Of a stretch of DNA of 64,000 nucleotides, positions 44,973 through 54,395 are shown in pieces. The DNA is from Shewanella sp. ANA-3. GTDB lineage: Bacteria; Pseudomonadota; Gammaproteobacteria; Enterobacterales; Shewanellaceae. The position numbers and the translations under genes are program-made. The DNA lies in the NCBI RefSeq assembly GCF_000203935.1, contig NC_008577.1, forward strand, positions 2,852,001-2,916,000, given 5' to 3'. Every line of letters begins with the position of its first letter. Within the stretch, counting starts at the first letter, position 1. A model generated the notes under the pieces. That model was not told where the DNA came from. It searched no databases and worked only from the letters and a program-made list of their open reading frames with translations.

Positions 44973-46427
44973 TTATTGAGCAAAACACTTTTGTGCCCAG
45001 CGCGTTAACCCCGCCGTCACCGAACCAAAGTGGTCACCGACGACCACAGGGGTATCGGGATAAAGGCTAGTGATTTTAGCGTAAATCGCTGGGCTGCGCG
45101 CGGTGCCTCCCGTCACATAAATCACATCGGGTTTGCACTCAAGACTATCGGCATCCACAGACAGCTCCTCTGGCGCTAAGCCATTGCCCGCAAGACTCTT
45201 TGCCGCCTGAGTCAACGCTTGGTGCATCAGCGCCTCAATCTTGGTGAGCGAAGGCTCAATCGCCGTTTCAAAGCCCGTGCGGCTCACTTCGGCCCGAAGT
45301 GATGCTTCAATAAAGTCCAGCGCACTCTGCGTCGTTTGTGCCTCCGACAGGGCAATTTTAGCGCGTTCTGCTAGTCGTACAATTTGGTAGCTTAACTGTT
45401 GTTGCTGCACTTTAAGCAATCTTTTTAACAGCTGCGGCTGCTCGGCCTCTTTAATGAGTTCATCAATCAACTTGCGAGTGCTTAGGGTGGCAAACTCACG
45501 CTGGGCGCTAATATCGTTGACGGCGACCGCATTCCAAAAAGGATTGCTCGGCATAGGCTTACCATTACTCATCAGCGAGCCTAAGCCAAAGTGCGGCATA
45601 AAGGCATTCATCGCCAGCGCAATATCCAAATCGTTTCCGCCAATCCGCTGGCCGCTGTGGCCAAGGCAATCGGCACTGCGATCGAAACTCGCCTGATGCT
45701 TTGGCCCCATTTTGACCACGGAGCAGTCGGTCGTACCGCCACCGACGTCGACCACCAGCACGGTTTGGTCGGCACTGAGGCTCGCCTCATAGTCCATCCC
45801 CGCGGCCAGTGGTTCGAATAGGAATGCCACATCAACAAACCCCGCCCGTTTCGCGGCTAAGGTCAAAATGGCCTCAGCTTGGCGGTTACTCTCTTCACCA
45901 CCAATGCCTTGAAAGTTCACTGGGCGGCCAATCACCGCATGGGTAATGCTGGTCTGTCCCTCAGATACGACGCCCTTTTCAGCGAGTACGGCTTCGGCGC
46001 GCACTTTAATGTGCTGCATCATTAAGGTGACTATGTCTTCAAACAGGGCGACTTGCTCGGGTCTCAGGCCCGTTGCCCCTAAAAAGGATTTTGGCGAACG
46101 GACATAAAAACCTTCTTCCGGCATTTCAAGATAAGCGGCCACGGCCTGCTCACCCACAAACACCGCTTGGGTTTCGGCATCGAGATCTAATTCATGGCGC
46201 ACCATACGGGCGCGGCTCAATTGCGCGGCGCGCTTCTTGGCATAATCCGCTTTTAACGCCTGCGGCAAGCCACGGTAAACGGCCTCGGCAATAAGCTCTC
46301 TATCCATTGCATACACAGTGGAAGGTAAATAGGCTGAATCGCTCGATAAGGGTAACAGTGAAACGTCATCTCCCTGCATGATCCCAACGGCACAGTTGGC
46401 ACTGCCATAATCAAATCCGACAAACAT
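44973..46427 (-). CDS. yegD: Hsp70-family chaperone YegD
   Basis: The 484-residue protein is the YegD group of Hsp70/DnaK proteins: phosphate-1 FVGFDYGSANCAVGI, phosphate-2 VLVVDVGGGTTDCSVV, adenosine VIYVTGGTARSPAIY. The substrate-binding domain of DnaK is absent. It starts at MFVGFDYG (46427), matching E. coli, after AGGGG; nine extra residues upstream are not used by relatives. Confidence 0.93.
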   Translation of the reverse strand: MFVGFDYGSANCAVGIMQGDDVSLLPLSSDSAYLPSTVYAMDRELIAEAVYRGLPQALKADYAKKRAAQLSRARMVRHELDLDAETQAVFVGEQAVAAYLEMPEEGFYVRSPKSFLGATGLRPEQVALFEDIVTLMMQHIKVRAEAVLAEKGVVSEGQTSITHAVIGRPVNFQGIGGEESNRQAEAILTLAAKRAGFVDVAFLFEPLAAGMDYEASLSADQTVLVVDVGGGTTDCSVVKMGPKHQASFDRSADCLGHSGQRIGGNDLDIALAMNAFMPHFGLGSLMSNGKPMPSNPFWNAVAVNDISAQREFATLSTRKLIDELIKEAEQPQLLKRLLKVQQQQLSYQIVRLAERAKIALSEAQTTQSALDFIEASLRAEVSRTGFETAIEPSLTKIEALMHQALTQAAKSLAGNGLAPEELSVDADSLECKPDVIYVTGGTARSPAIYAKITSLYPDTPVVVGDHFGSVTAGLTRWAQKCFAQ

Positions 46428-46751
46428 CCGCTTACCCCTACAGTCAAACCACAATCAAAAAGCCGAGCAAGGTAACACAGTTTGCCCCAATCCCAAAGGA
46501 AGCCCAGCACAGTTTCCCTGCTTTACCTTGTAAATTTGCGGCTAAATGTAAGTTCATTTTAAAGTCACATTTCTGTCACACTTGTCATCAATCTGACATA
46601 TTCAGCTCGTATCTTTGAGCGCATATCACTTTCGCCTGAAGGGGAAATGGTCAGTAAATCCCTTCATTTTTCAGTAGCAAATCTGATTGCACTCCGATGG
46701 ATGAATGCTATTGTATATTGCGCCATGACGCTTGCTTAAAGGAGCTGTGCA
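46428..46751. other. intergenic region yegD/ppk1
   Basis: The 324-base divergent spacer contains the Pho box described separately and a TATTGTATATTGC stretch at about 46710 that may hold the ppk1 -10. No RNA gene was seen. Confidence 0.4.
46573..46603 (+). promoter_or_regulatory. candidate PhoB box upstream of ppk1
   Basis: Three 11-base steps, CTGTCACACTT, GTCATCAATCT and GACATATTCA, contain TGTCA-like elements (CTGTCAC, TTGTCAT, CTGACAT) in direct repeat. It matches the tandem pho-box design. It would place the polyphosphate genes under phosphate starvation control. Confidence 0.6.
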
Positions 46752-48914
46752 GTGTCCCCGAATACCGATAAACTGTCGATCGATAAAGAAATCTCTTGGT
46801 TGTCATTCAACGAGCGGGTGCTGCAGGAGGCCTGTGATCCCAATGTGCCTATCGTGGAGCGGGTGCGCTTTTTAGGCATATTCTCCAATAATATGGATGA
46901 GTTCTTTCGGGTGCGGGTGGCCGCGGTCAGACGTTCAATTCTACTCTCCGCGTTGCAGGAAGGTCGCAGCAATAGCCGTCACCTCATGGCCAAAATTCAA
47001 ACTAAAGTGATGGCATTGCAGGAGCGTTTCGATAGCATTTACGTCGAACTGATGCGTGAGTTAGTCCGTCGCAACATTTTGTTAATTAACGAAAAACAAT
47101 TAAGTGAGTTCCACAGTAACTGGCTTAAAAAACATTTTCGCGATCATTTTAAACGCCATATCGCGCCGCTTATCGTTAACAACAATCGCGATTTAGTAAA
47201 GCATATCAACGACGACGCCACTTATCTGTGTGTGTGTTTGTTCACTAAATCCCGCAGACAATATGCCCTCGTGGAAGTGCCCACCAAAAATGTGCCGCGT
47301 TTTATTGAGTTACCCGCCGAAAAATCGAAGGCGAAAAAATACTTAATCCTGCTGGATAATATTATTCGCCACTGTGTGGACGATCTCTTTGGTCCCTTCT
47401 TCGAGTACGATGCGATTGAAGTCTATTCGATGAAGCTGACTCGCGACGCCGAGTTCGATATTACCGACGAACTTGAACAAACCCAGCTTGAAAAAATGAC
47501 CAAGGGTTTGAAAAAACGCCTGACCGCCGAACCCGTGCGTTTGGTGTACGACAAAGAAATGCCCGAGCATATGCTTGAAATGCTAAAGGAAAATTTAAAC
47601 ATCAGCTCGACTGAATGTTTGATCCCCGGCGGGCGCTACCACAGCTTCAAAGACTTTATCGGCTTCCCTAACCCTAGCCGTGATTACCTCGAAAACGAGA
47701 AATTGCCCGCGCTCAATAGCTCGGGCTTTGGTCGCAGCGCCAACAGTTTCGATGCGATCAAGATGGGCGATATTATGGTCAACTATCCGTACCATAAGTT
47801 TTCCCACTTTACCGAAATGGTGCGTCAGGCCGCCTACGATCCTGCTGTGCGTTTTATTCGCATCAACCTTTACCGTGTCGCGAAAAAATCCCATGTGATG
47901 CAATCGCTTATCGATGCGGTGAAAAATGGTAAACAAGTCACCGCCGTGATTGAGCTACGGGCACGCTTTGACGAGCAATCTAATATTGAGTGGACACGGG
48001 TGCTCGCCGAGGCGGGCGTGAAAGTCCACCATGGGATCACCAGCTTAAAAGTACACTCAAAGTTGTGTTTGATTGGCCGCGAAGAGCAAGGCGAGATGAA
48101 GCTCTATTGCCACGTAGGTTCAGGCAACTTTAACGAAGGCACGGCGCGGGTCTATACCGACTTATCGCTGTTTACCGCCAATCAGGAAATCGCCCGCGAA
48201 GTGGAGCAAGTGTTTGACCTGATTGAACATCCATACCGCCGCGATAACTTCCAGCATTTGATTGTGTCGCCCTATGATGCGAGACAAAAACTGACCCATT
48301 TGATTGATAACGAAATCGTCAATGCCCAGAGCCATATTAAGGCGGCGATTACCTTAAAATTGAATAACCTGCTAGATGAATCCTTAGTCCAAAAACTTTA
48401 TGAGGCCTCGGCTGCGGGGGTCAAAATCAAACTGTTGATCCGCGGTATGTGCTCGCTGATTCCACAAATTCCGGGGATCAGCGACAACATCGAGATTTAC
48501 AGTATTGTCGACCGATTTTTAGAACATTCACGGGTGATGCTGTTCCATGCCGGTGGTGAGAATAAATTATTTATCAGCTCCGCCGATTGGATGAGCCGCA
48601 ACATAGATAACCGCGTCGAAGTGAGTGTGCCTATTTATGATCCGCGTCTAAAACAAATGGTGATGGATATTTTATCGTTACAGTTCAATGACAACACTAA
48701 GGCGCGCATCATCAATAAGGAACAGAGCAATCCTTATCGTAACCGCGGTAATAAACGTAAAGTGCGTTCTCAAATTGCCATTTATCAATATCTGATTAAT
48801 TATGAGAAGCGATTGCAGCAAGAATTTAGCACCCAGCGCGAAGCCGCAAAGCTTGAAGCGGAGCACGCGGCGGAACTTGCCCACAATCTCGAATTACAGG
48901 CCAAAGCCAGCTAA
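46752..48914 (+). CDS. ppk1: polyphosphate kinase 1
   Basis: The 720-residue enzyme builds polyphosphate from ATP. It has the N-terminal domain, the head domain and two phospholipase-D-like catalytic domains, with VKVHHGITSLKVHSKL, HVGSGNFNEGTARVYTDL and HAGGENKLFISSADWMSRN. The phospho-His candidates are in VHSKL and LEHSRVMLFH. A GTG start lies after AAAGGAG. ppx follows after 42 bases, giving a synthesis and degradation pair under a Pho box. Confidence 0.96.
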   Translation: MSPNTDKLSIDKEISWLSFNERVLQEACDPNVPIVERVRFLGIFSNNMDEFFRVRVAAVRRSILLSALQEGRSNSRHLMAKIQTKVMALQERFDSIYVELMRELVRRNILLINEKQLSEFHSNWLKKHFRDHFKRHIAPLIVNNNRDLVKHINDDATYLCVCLFTKSRRQYALVEVPTKNVPRFIELPAEKSKAKKYLILLDNIIRHCVDDLFGPFFEYDAIEVYSMKLTRDAEFDITDELEQTQLEKMTKGLKKRLTAEPVRLVYDKEMPEHMLEMLKENLNISSTECLIPGGRYHSFKDFIGFPNPSRDYLENEKLPALNSSGFGRSANSFDAIKMGDIMVNYPYHKFSHFTEMVRQAAYDPAVRFIRINLYRVAKKSHVMQSLIDAVKNGKQVTAVIELRARFDEQSNIEWTRVLAEAGVKVHHGITSLKVHSKLCLIGREEQGEMKLYCHVGSGNFNEGTARVYTDLSLFTANQEIAREVEQVFDLIEHPYRRDNFQHLIVSPYDARQKLTHLIDNEIVNAQSHIKAAITLKLNNLLDESLVQKLYEASAAGVKIKLLIRGMCSLIPQIPGISDNIEIYSIVDRFLEHSRVMLFHAGGENKLFISSADWMSRNIDNRVEVSVPIYDPRLKQMVMDILSLQFNDNTKARIINKEQSNPYRNRGNKRKVRSQIAIYQYLINYEKRLQQEFSTQREAAKLEAEHAAELAHNLELQAKAS

Positions 48915-48956
48915 CGCTGGCTTTATCATCGTCTCGATTGCCTAAGGATAATCCGA

Positions 48957-50513
48957 TTGGTTGCCACACATTCACAACCGCGACACTTTGTCGCTATCGA
49001 CATGGGCTCAAACAGTTTTCATCTGGTTATCGCCCGTGAGCAAGACGGCAGCTTGCAAATATTGCACAAAGAAAAACAACAAGTTCAGTTAGCGACGGGC
49101 CTTAATGCGCAGAACATCCTCAGCATGGATGCTATCGAGCGCGGCCTCAATTGCCTGCGAGACTTTAATCAGCGTTTTTCCAACCTCGACCAAGCCCAGG
49201 TACGTTTAGTCGCCACCCATACCCTAAGGGTGGCCAAAAACCGTGAGCAGTTTATTGAAGCGGCGCTCAGCATTATGCCCTATCCGGTGGAGGTGATTTC
49301 TGGCCACGAGGAAGCGCGCCTCATCTATAACGGCATTGCCCAAAGCCAAGTGCTGGGTAAACGCAATATCGTTATCGATATCGGCGGCGGCTCGACCGAA
49401 GTGGTACTCGGGCAAAAAAATACCCCCACCTATTTATCGAGCCTGCGTTGTGGCTGTGTGAGTTTTAACGAACGCTTTTTTATCGATGGACAAATCACGC
49501 CGGCCTCATTTCGCGGAGCGCAAAGCGCCGCCGATAAACAATTTGCCTCGCTATCAAAAGAATATTTCAGTGGCGATTGGGACTTAGTGCTTGGCAGCTC
49601 AGGTACAGTCAAAGCCATTTGCGAAGCGATTCAGGAAGATCATGGCGATGAAATCGTCACCCTCGCCCGTCTCAAACAATTAAAGCTGAAACTGATTAAG
49701 TGCGGACACATCAGCCAAGTGCACTTTGCCAATGTCGATGATAAACGCACGCCACTCGTGCCCGCTGGCCTTGCAATTTTAATCAGCTTTTTTAGGCGCT
49801 TACCTATTGAACAATTGGAATTTAGTCCGGGCGCCCTGCGCGAAGGCGTACTCTACGAATTAGCGAAAATCGGTCAATATCAAGATATTCGCCATCGCAC
49901 AGTCGACAGTATTGCCCAGCTTTACCATGTGGATATGCCCCACGCGGCCAAAGTGCGGGACACCGCCATGGCGCTGTTTGAGCAAGTCGCCGATGAATGG
50001 GGATTAAGACCCCATGCGCGTTTGCTGTCCTACGCTGCCACTTTGCATGAGATTGGGCTGCACATCAACTCAAAGGCATTGCATAAACACGGCGCTTATA
50101 TCATCAGTAACAGTGACTTACCGGGTTTTAGTGAGGCGCTGCAACAGGATTTAGCTAGGCTTATCGCCAACCACCGTAAGAAACCCAATGAATTGTTACT
50201 CGCCGAATTAGAGCCAAACCACAAACTCACCCTCATTCGCCTCGCCTGTCTGCTGCGCTTAGCGGTGTTAGTGCATTTAGGCCGGATTGCCAAGGCCCTA
50301 GTGCTTGAGAAAATCCAAGTGGTTCCAGAGGGACTCATGCTAGTGCTGCCCAGCCATAAACGTAAAATCAGTTTGTTTATGAAAGATTTGCAGCGTGAAC
50401 AGAAACAGATGGCGGCTTTAGGGATGCAGCTGCGTTTAGTCTCTAGCCTTGGGCTGGATCAGGATAAAAATCTCAAGGTAAAAGACGATACATTGAACGC
50501 CGTCGCCAGCTAA
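48957..50513 (+). CDS. ppx: exopolyphosphatase
   Basis: The 518-residue ASKHA-fold enzyme hydrolyses polyphosphate and possibly pppGpp. AIDMGSNSFHLVIA and IDIGGGSTEVVLG are nucleotide and phosphate motifs; the C-terminal part is an HD-like helical domain (AATLHEIGLHI). A TTG start follows AAGGAT. It lies behind ppk1 in the same operon. Confidence 0.95.
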   Translation: MVATHSQPRHFVAIDMGSNSFHLVIAREQDGSLQILHKEKQQVQLATGLNAQNILSMDAIERGLNCLRDFNQRFSNLDQAQVRLVATHTLRVAKNREQFIEAALSIMPYPVEVISGHEEARLIYNGIAQSQVLGKRNIVIDIGGGSTEVVLGQKNTPTYLSSLRCGCVSFNERFFIDGQITPASFRGAQSAADKQFASLSKEYFSGDWDLVLGSSGTVKAICEAIQEDHGDEIVTLARLKQLKLKLIKCGHISQVHFANVDDKRTPLVPAGLAILISFFRRLPIEQLEFSPGALREGVLYELAKIGQYQDIRHRTVDSIAQLYHVDMPHAAKVRDTAMALFEQVADEWGLRPHARLLSYAATLHEIGLHINSKALHKHGAYIISNSDLPGFSEALQQDLARLIANHRKKPNELLLAELEPNHKLTLIRLACLLRLAVLVHLGRIAKALVLEKIQVVPEGLMLVLPSHKRKISLFMKDLQREQKQMAALGMQLRLVSSLGLDQDKNLKVKDDTLNAVAS

Positions 50514-50598
50514 TCTGTTCCTCCTTTCTTATCCCTTCTAATCCTTCCTCCCTTAGTGCCGTTAACGCACTAAGGGATGAAGAAACCTACATTTGATG

Positions 50599-51468
50599 CT
50601 ACTTATCTCCTTTCCAGTGGGGCGCTTCAAGCTTATCCAGTTCACAACCACAACGATTACAATAAGTGGCATCGAGATCATGGCCCATCTTATGGCATTG
50701 GTTGCAGGAACGTAGGTCCCTGTGACGGCCCACTTCTTGGGAGATTTCCGCGGTTAAAATCCCCGTTGGGATCGCAATAATCGAATAACCCAGCAACATA
50801 GTAAAAGCCGCAATCGCTTGACCTAATTCGGTTTTTGGCGTGATATCGCCATAACCCACAGTCGTGATTGTCACAATTGTCCAGTAGACAGATTTGGGGA
50901 TAGAGCTAAAACCATTCTCAGGGCCTTCGACCACATACATCACGGCGCTTAACACCATGATGATTAAACTCACCGAGAAGAAAAACAAAAACACCTTGCG
51001 GCTCGACTGCAACATGGCCTTGAGCAGCAGATTACCCTCGCTTAAATAGCGCAGTAATTTCAGTACTCTAAAGATCCTAAAGAGGCGCAGCACCCTGATC
51101 ACTAAGGTGAAATTCGCCCCAGGAATAAACAGCGCCAGATAACTCGGCAATACCGACAATAAATCCACTAAACCGTAAAAGCTGCGGGCATACAACACAG
51201 GATGGGTCGCGCAATACAGCCTTAAACCATATTCAATGGTAAAAATCAGCGTAAACACCCACTCTAAAACGCGAATGATGTGCCCATAATCTTGGTGAAC
51301 CGCTTCGACCGTATCTAGGAACACCAACGCAACACTGAGCACAATACAGACCATTAAGCCGATATCGAAGTAACGTCCTGCGGGCGTATCAGTGCCAAAA
51401 ATTATGGTGCGTAACTGATGTTTTAATGGGCTTTCGGTGTCTGGTTTTTCAGGCGACAGATCTGACAT
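50599..51468 (-). CDS. voltage-gated K+ channel with C-terminal zinc ribbon
   Basis: The 289-residue protein has six membrane helices. The S4 voltage sensor RVLRLFRIFRVLKLLR is at 125-140, and the selectivity filter TVGYGD at 203-208. After S6, a short cytosolic tail holds CNQC (255-258) and CNRC (270-273), a zinc ribbon not usual in simple Kv channels. I use the ATG at 51468 with AAGGAA ten bases upstream. It is a single gene. Confidence 0.92.
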   Translation of the reverse strand: MSDLSPEKPDTESPLKHQLRTIIFGTDTPAGRYFDIGLMVCIVLSVALVFLDTVEAVHQDYGHIIRVLEWVFTLIFTIEYGLRLYCATHPVLYARSFYGLVDLLSVLPSYLALFIPGANFTLVIRVLRLFRIFRVLKLLRYLSEGNLLLKAMLQSSRKVFLFFFSVSLIIMVLSAVMYVVEGPENGFSSIPKSVYWTIVTITTVGYGDITPKTELGQAIAAFTMLLGYSIIAIPTGILTAEISQEVGRHRDLRSCNQCHKMGHDLDATYCNRCGCELDKLEAPHWKGDK

Positions 51469-51625
51469 AAGGGAAAACTTCCTTGCGACAAAAAGCGTTA
51501 TCTTTTCCAAATCCCCAAAGTCTGCCATGCAATTGCCACTAGCTCAAAATTATCTACTCACATAGACATAAAATTGCGGTATGATGCGCGAAAAACCTAT
51601 ATCTGCGTTATTTTTAGAGGAAGAC

Positions 51626-52141
51626 ATGCGCGTACCCCTACTCACTAAAACAATTACTGTGGCCATGACTCTCGCCGCACTGATTTCACCCCAAGTGCTC
51701 GCCTCATCGGGTATAGGTAAAGTCGATTTAGTGGTGATCACTAAGTCTGAGTCCAATATGGCGCTATTAAGGGACGGCAAAATCCTCAAGCAATACCGTA
51801 TTGCCATGGGTGACTTACCGACGGGTCACAAGTTAACTGAAGGTGACCAACGTACGCCGCAGGGCCGTTATATTCTGGACTACAAAAAATCCGATAGCGC
51901 CTATTACAAATCGATCCATATTTCTTATCCCAATGAAGAAGATAAGTTAAGAGCCAAGGCGCTGGGGATCCGCCCGGGTGGCATGATCATGATCCACGGC
52001 CAGAACCCACGTTCACCTCTCACTCCCGAGCAGGCGCAGCAATACAACTGGACCGACGGTTGTATCGCCATTACCAACGCCGAGATGGATGAAGTGTGGA
52101 AAGCCGTTGATGAAGGCACGCCCATCGAGATTTGGCCCTAA
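51626..52141 (+). CDS. L,D-transpeptidase-like (YkuD) exported protein
   Basis: The 171-residue protein has a signal peptide (MRVPLLTKTITVAMTLAALISPQVLAS) and a YkuD domain with MIHGQN and the catalytic Cys in TDGCIAI. L,D-transpeptidases form 3-3 crosslinks or attach proteins to peptidoglycan in the periplasm. The ATG at 51626 follows AGAGGAA. A terminator follows the gene. Confidence 0.9.
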   Translation: MRVPLLTKTITVAMTLAALISPQVLASSGIGKVDLVVITKSESNMALLRDGKILKQYRIAMGDLPTGHKLTEGDQRTPQGRYILDYKKSDSAYYKSIHISYPNEEDKLRAKALGIRPGGMIMIHGQNPRSPLTPEQAQQYNWTDGCIAITNAEMDEVWKAVDEGTPIEIWP

Positions 52142-52171
52142 GCGCTAAGCTTGATTAGCCCTATGCGACTC

Positions 52172-52200
52172 AACGCCCAGTCAAATGGGCGTTTTTGTTT
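52172..52200 (+). terminator. terminator of the YkuD gene
   Basis: AACGCCCA-GTCAAA-TGGGCGTT is followed by TTTGTTT. Confidence 0.85.
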
Positions 52201-52222
52201 GTACCCGTTTTAAGGATGTTTT

Positions 52223-52831
52223 ATGTCAACAATCACTACAGAGGCTGAAGTATTCAGCTACGCCACATTAGAGCTGACATGGCCAGAGTTTGAGGCGAAA
52301 ATCCTCGCATTTCTCGACCAATTAGGCTTAGCGGACAAGGCGCTGCATTGCGATCATGTCGCCTTGAGAGTGAACAGCATAGCTGCTGCCGATGCACTCA
52401 AGCAGGCCTTTAACGCACGCGGGCGGATCATCTCGGATAATCAAATTAATGGCCGCACTATCCTGATTATCGAACTTGATAAGCCATTAATATTAGGTAG
52501 CTTTAACATCGACTGCGTCGAATTACCCTATCCCGGTGATACCCTTTATCCCCAAGAAGGTTGGGAACATATCGAACTGGTACAGCCATCCACTGCACAG
52601 GACTGCGACAGCCTAAGCCAAGAACTAGCTCAGTTGAGCCCATCACTTGTGCCATTACTCCAAGGGAAAACGGCATCCTTAACCGAAGCGCCGATAAAAG
52701 TGAAATTCAGCTCGCCCAAGGGTGATAAAGAACGTTTAGCCAACCCCACCATTGCCTTTAAACAAGCCGATATTTGTATCAAAATTCACCCGCACAGCAT
52801 AAAAGCGGTTATCGCCAGCGAACAGGCGTAG
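52223..52831 (+). CDS. yecM: VOC family protein YecM
   Basis: The 202-residue protein belongs to the YecM (DUF991) branch of the vicinal oxygen chelate superfamily. HCDHVALRV and EGWEHIELVQP mark the two beta-alpha-beta-beta-beta modules, and a metal site (His, His, Glu) is possible. The function is unknown. The ATG has AAGGATG upstream. Confidence 0.9.
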   Translation: MSTITTEAEVFSYATLELTWPEFEAKILAFLDQLGLADKALHCDHVALRVNSIAAADALKQAFNARGRIISDNQINGRTILIIELDKPLILGSFNIDCVELPYPGDTLYPQEGWEHIELVQPSTAQDCDSLSQELAQLSPSLVPLLQGKTASLTEAPIKVKFSSPKGDKERLANPTIAFKQADICIKIHPHSIKAVIASEQA

Positions 52832-53066
52832 AGGAAACAGCAATCCATTTGCGCCCCTTCTCGAGAAGAGTGTGAGCCCCATACCAATTACTGACAATCG
52901 CCTGCACAAAACAGGCAGTTTGAGAAAAAGTCAGCAACAATAAAGGTGGAAATAGTCTAGTTTATGACTATTAACGCTTTGATTCGCCATTAGGTTTTAT
53001 CGATTTTTGTGTTATCGAACACGGGAATGCCAGCAGGCTTCCCCTGTTATTATAAGGACGCAGCGC

Positions 53067-53327
53067 ATGAAACCCCACAAGCATGAAGCACAGCTACTCA
53101 AACTCGCCTTGGATATTGGGATCGGCTACGCCAAAAAACGTGGTTTTGACGACTTTGATAAGGGTGTGTCGCCCAAGGATAAGGTGGAATGTATTTATCG
53201 GCTTTTAGTGACCGATAATTTGATCCAACCCTTAGCCAAAGACAAGGAAGATGGCCCGAATATGAAGCACAAGCTGGTACTGTGGATCATCCGACATCTG
53301 CCGACAGATCACCCGTTATTGCAATAA
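53067..53327 (+). CDS. DUF5062 family small protein
   Basis: An 86-residue helical, cytosolic protein with a LALDIGIGYAKKRGFDDFDKG segment (split here: LALDIGIGYAK, then KRGFDDF) and KVECIYRLLVTDN. It fits the DUF5062 group of Vibrio and Shewanella. The function is unknown. AAGGACG precedes the ATG at 53067. Confidence 0.82.
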   Translation: MKPHKHEAQLLKLALDIGIGYAKKRGFDDFDKGVSPKDKVECIYRLLVTDNLIQPLAKDKEDGPNMKHKLVLWIIRHLPTDHPLLQ

Positions 53328-53345
53328 CCGCTCAAGCATAAAACA

Positions 53346-53368
53346 GGGCGCCAATGATTAGGCGCCCA
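53346..53368. terminator. hairpin after the DUF5062 gene
   Basis: GGGCGCC-AATGATTA-GGCGCCC lies between the convergent DUF5062 and M23 genes. No T-run, so it is a weak call. Confidence 0.5.
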
Positions 53369-53408
53369 GTTAGGAGATAAGAGATAGACTAAGAGATAGT
53401 CGCGGGAG

Positions 53409-54329
53409 TTACTTCGCGACTTTTTGCGCTTTCTGTGCTTTTTCCGCCGCCAGCACGGTCGCCATAGAGGGCACTATGGTTGTAGGATCGAGGCGCATTT
53501 GATACCAGTTTAATCGCCAATCTAAATGCGGGCCATTCGCTCGGCCTGTCGCGCCGACTTCTGCCACTGCTTGCCCTTGCTTAACGGTTTCGCCCGCATT
53601 GACATAGAGTTTGCTTAAGTGCAAAAAGCTGGAACTCACACCATAACCATGGTCGATGATCATAGTGCCGCCCGAATAAAACATATCGGGAACCGAAAGA
53701 CTAATCACGCCATCGGCAGGCGCGACTACCACAGTGCCAGTTTTCGCGGCGACATCCACACCAAAATGTGGATTGCCTGGGACATCGTTATAAATACGCT
53801 GACTGCCATAGACGCCCGAGATCCTGCCGGTTAATGGCCAAATAAACGACTGTAAAAATGCCGTTTGCTCGCTAAAAGTGCCACGAGCCGCTTTCACCTG
53901 CGCCGTATCTTTAGCTGCTCGCTCCTGGGCCACCGGATCGGGCTTCATGATTTTATTGCTGATGCCCTTAACGCTCTGAATATTGTATTCACGCTTAGTG
54001 ACACTAAGCGGTTTGACTTCGGTTAAGCCATCGGGATAGACCAAGCGTAGCTCTTGACTCAGCTGCGCATCCCTATCAAAACCAAAGGCAAAATGGCCGT
54101 CTGGCGTCACTTTTAATGCTTCACCATTAAGACTTATCTGCGTGCCCGCCGGCGCTTTACCACGAATTAACGCGCCCTGCTCAAATTGCCCTTCAAAGCT
54201 GACCTGCGCCTGAGTCGATAAGCTAAACAGAGTTAAGAACGACAAGATCGCAGTCTTACAAGTGCGCGATGGTGTATTCGGCAAAGTTTTTAACAACTTA
54301 GGTAGCGCATTTGGTAAAGCGTTTAGCAT
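53409..54329 (-). CDS. M23 family metallopeptidase
   Basis: The 306-residue exported protein has a signal peptide (to STQA) and a lysostaphin-type domain at about 165-290. The zinc site HFGVD is present (His188, Asp192), but the usual HLH is HLD (His268, Asp270), a substitution also seen in other M23 proteins. It probably cuts peptidoglycan crosslinks or activates amidases. A Lys/Ala-rich tail (EKAQKAQKVAK) ends the protein. Confidence 0.9.
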   Translation of the reverse strand: MLNALPNALPKLLKTLPNTPSRTCKTAILSFLTLFSLSTQAQVSFEGQFEQGALIRGKAPAGTQISLNGEALKVTPDGHFAFGFDRDAQLSQELRLVYPDGLTEVKPLSVTKREYNIQSVKGISNKIMKPDPVAQERAAKDTAQVKAARGTFSEQTAFLQSFIWPLTGRISGVYGSQRIYNDVPGNPHFGVDVAAKTGTVVVAPADGVISLSVPDMFYSGGTMIIDHGYGVSSSFLHLSKLYVNAGETVKQGQAVAEVGATGRANGPHLDWRLNWYQMRLDPTTIVPSMATVLAAEKAQKAQKVAK

Positions 54330-54354
54330 CTTCTCAAAAATCCTTATTCAAACA

Positions 54355-54382
54355 ATAACGCCCTAAAGATTAGGGCGTTATA
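54355..54382. terminator. hairpin between the PTPS-like and M23 genes
   Basis: ATAACGCCCTA-AAGAT-TAGGGCGTTAT is an 11-bp stem in the 66-base gap between two genes on the same strand. It has A-rich flanks and could attenuate readthrough. Confidence 0.65.
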
Positions 54383-54395
54383 AAAAATCGACGGG

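Noticed and set aside
46710..46751. strong promoter for ppk1
   Set aside because: AT-rich -10-like words are present but no matching -35 at proper spacing was clear, so only the PhoB box is reported.
53495..53530. M23 peptidase HLD instead of HLH as a loss of function
   Set aside because: The same H-x-D pattern occurs in many M23 proteins to my knowledge, and Asp can bind zinc, so it is not clear evidence of inactivity.
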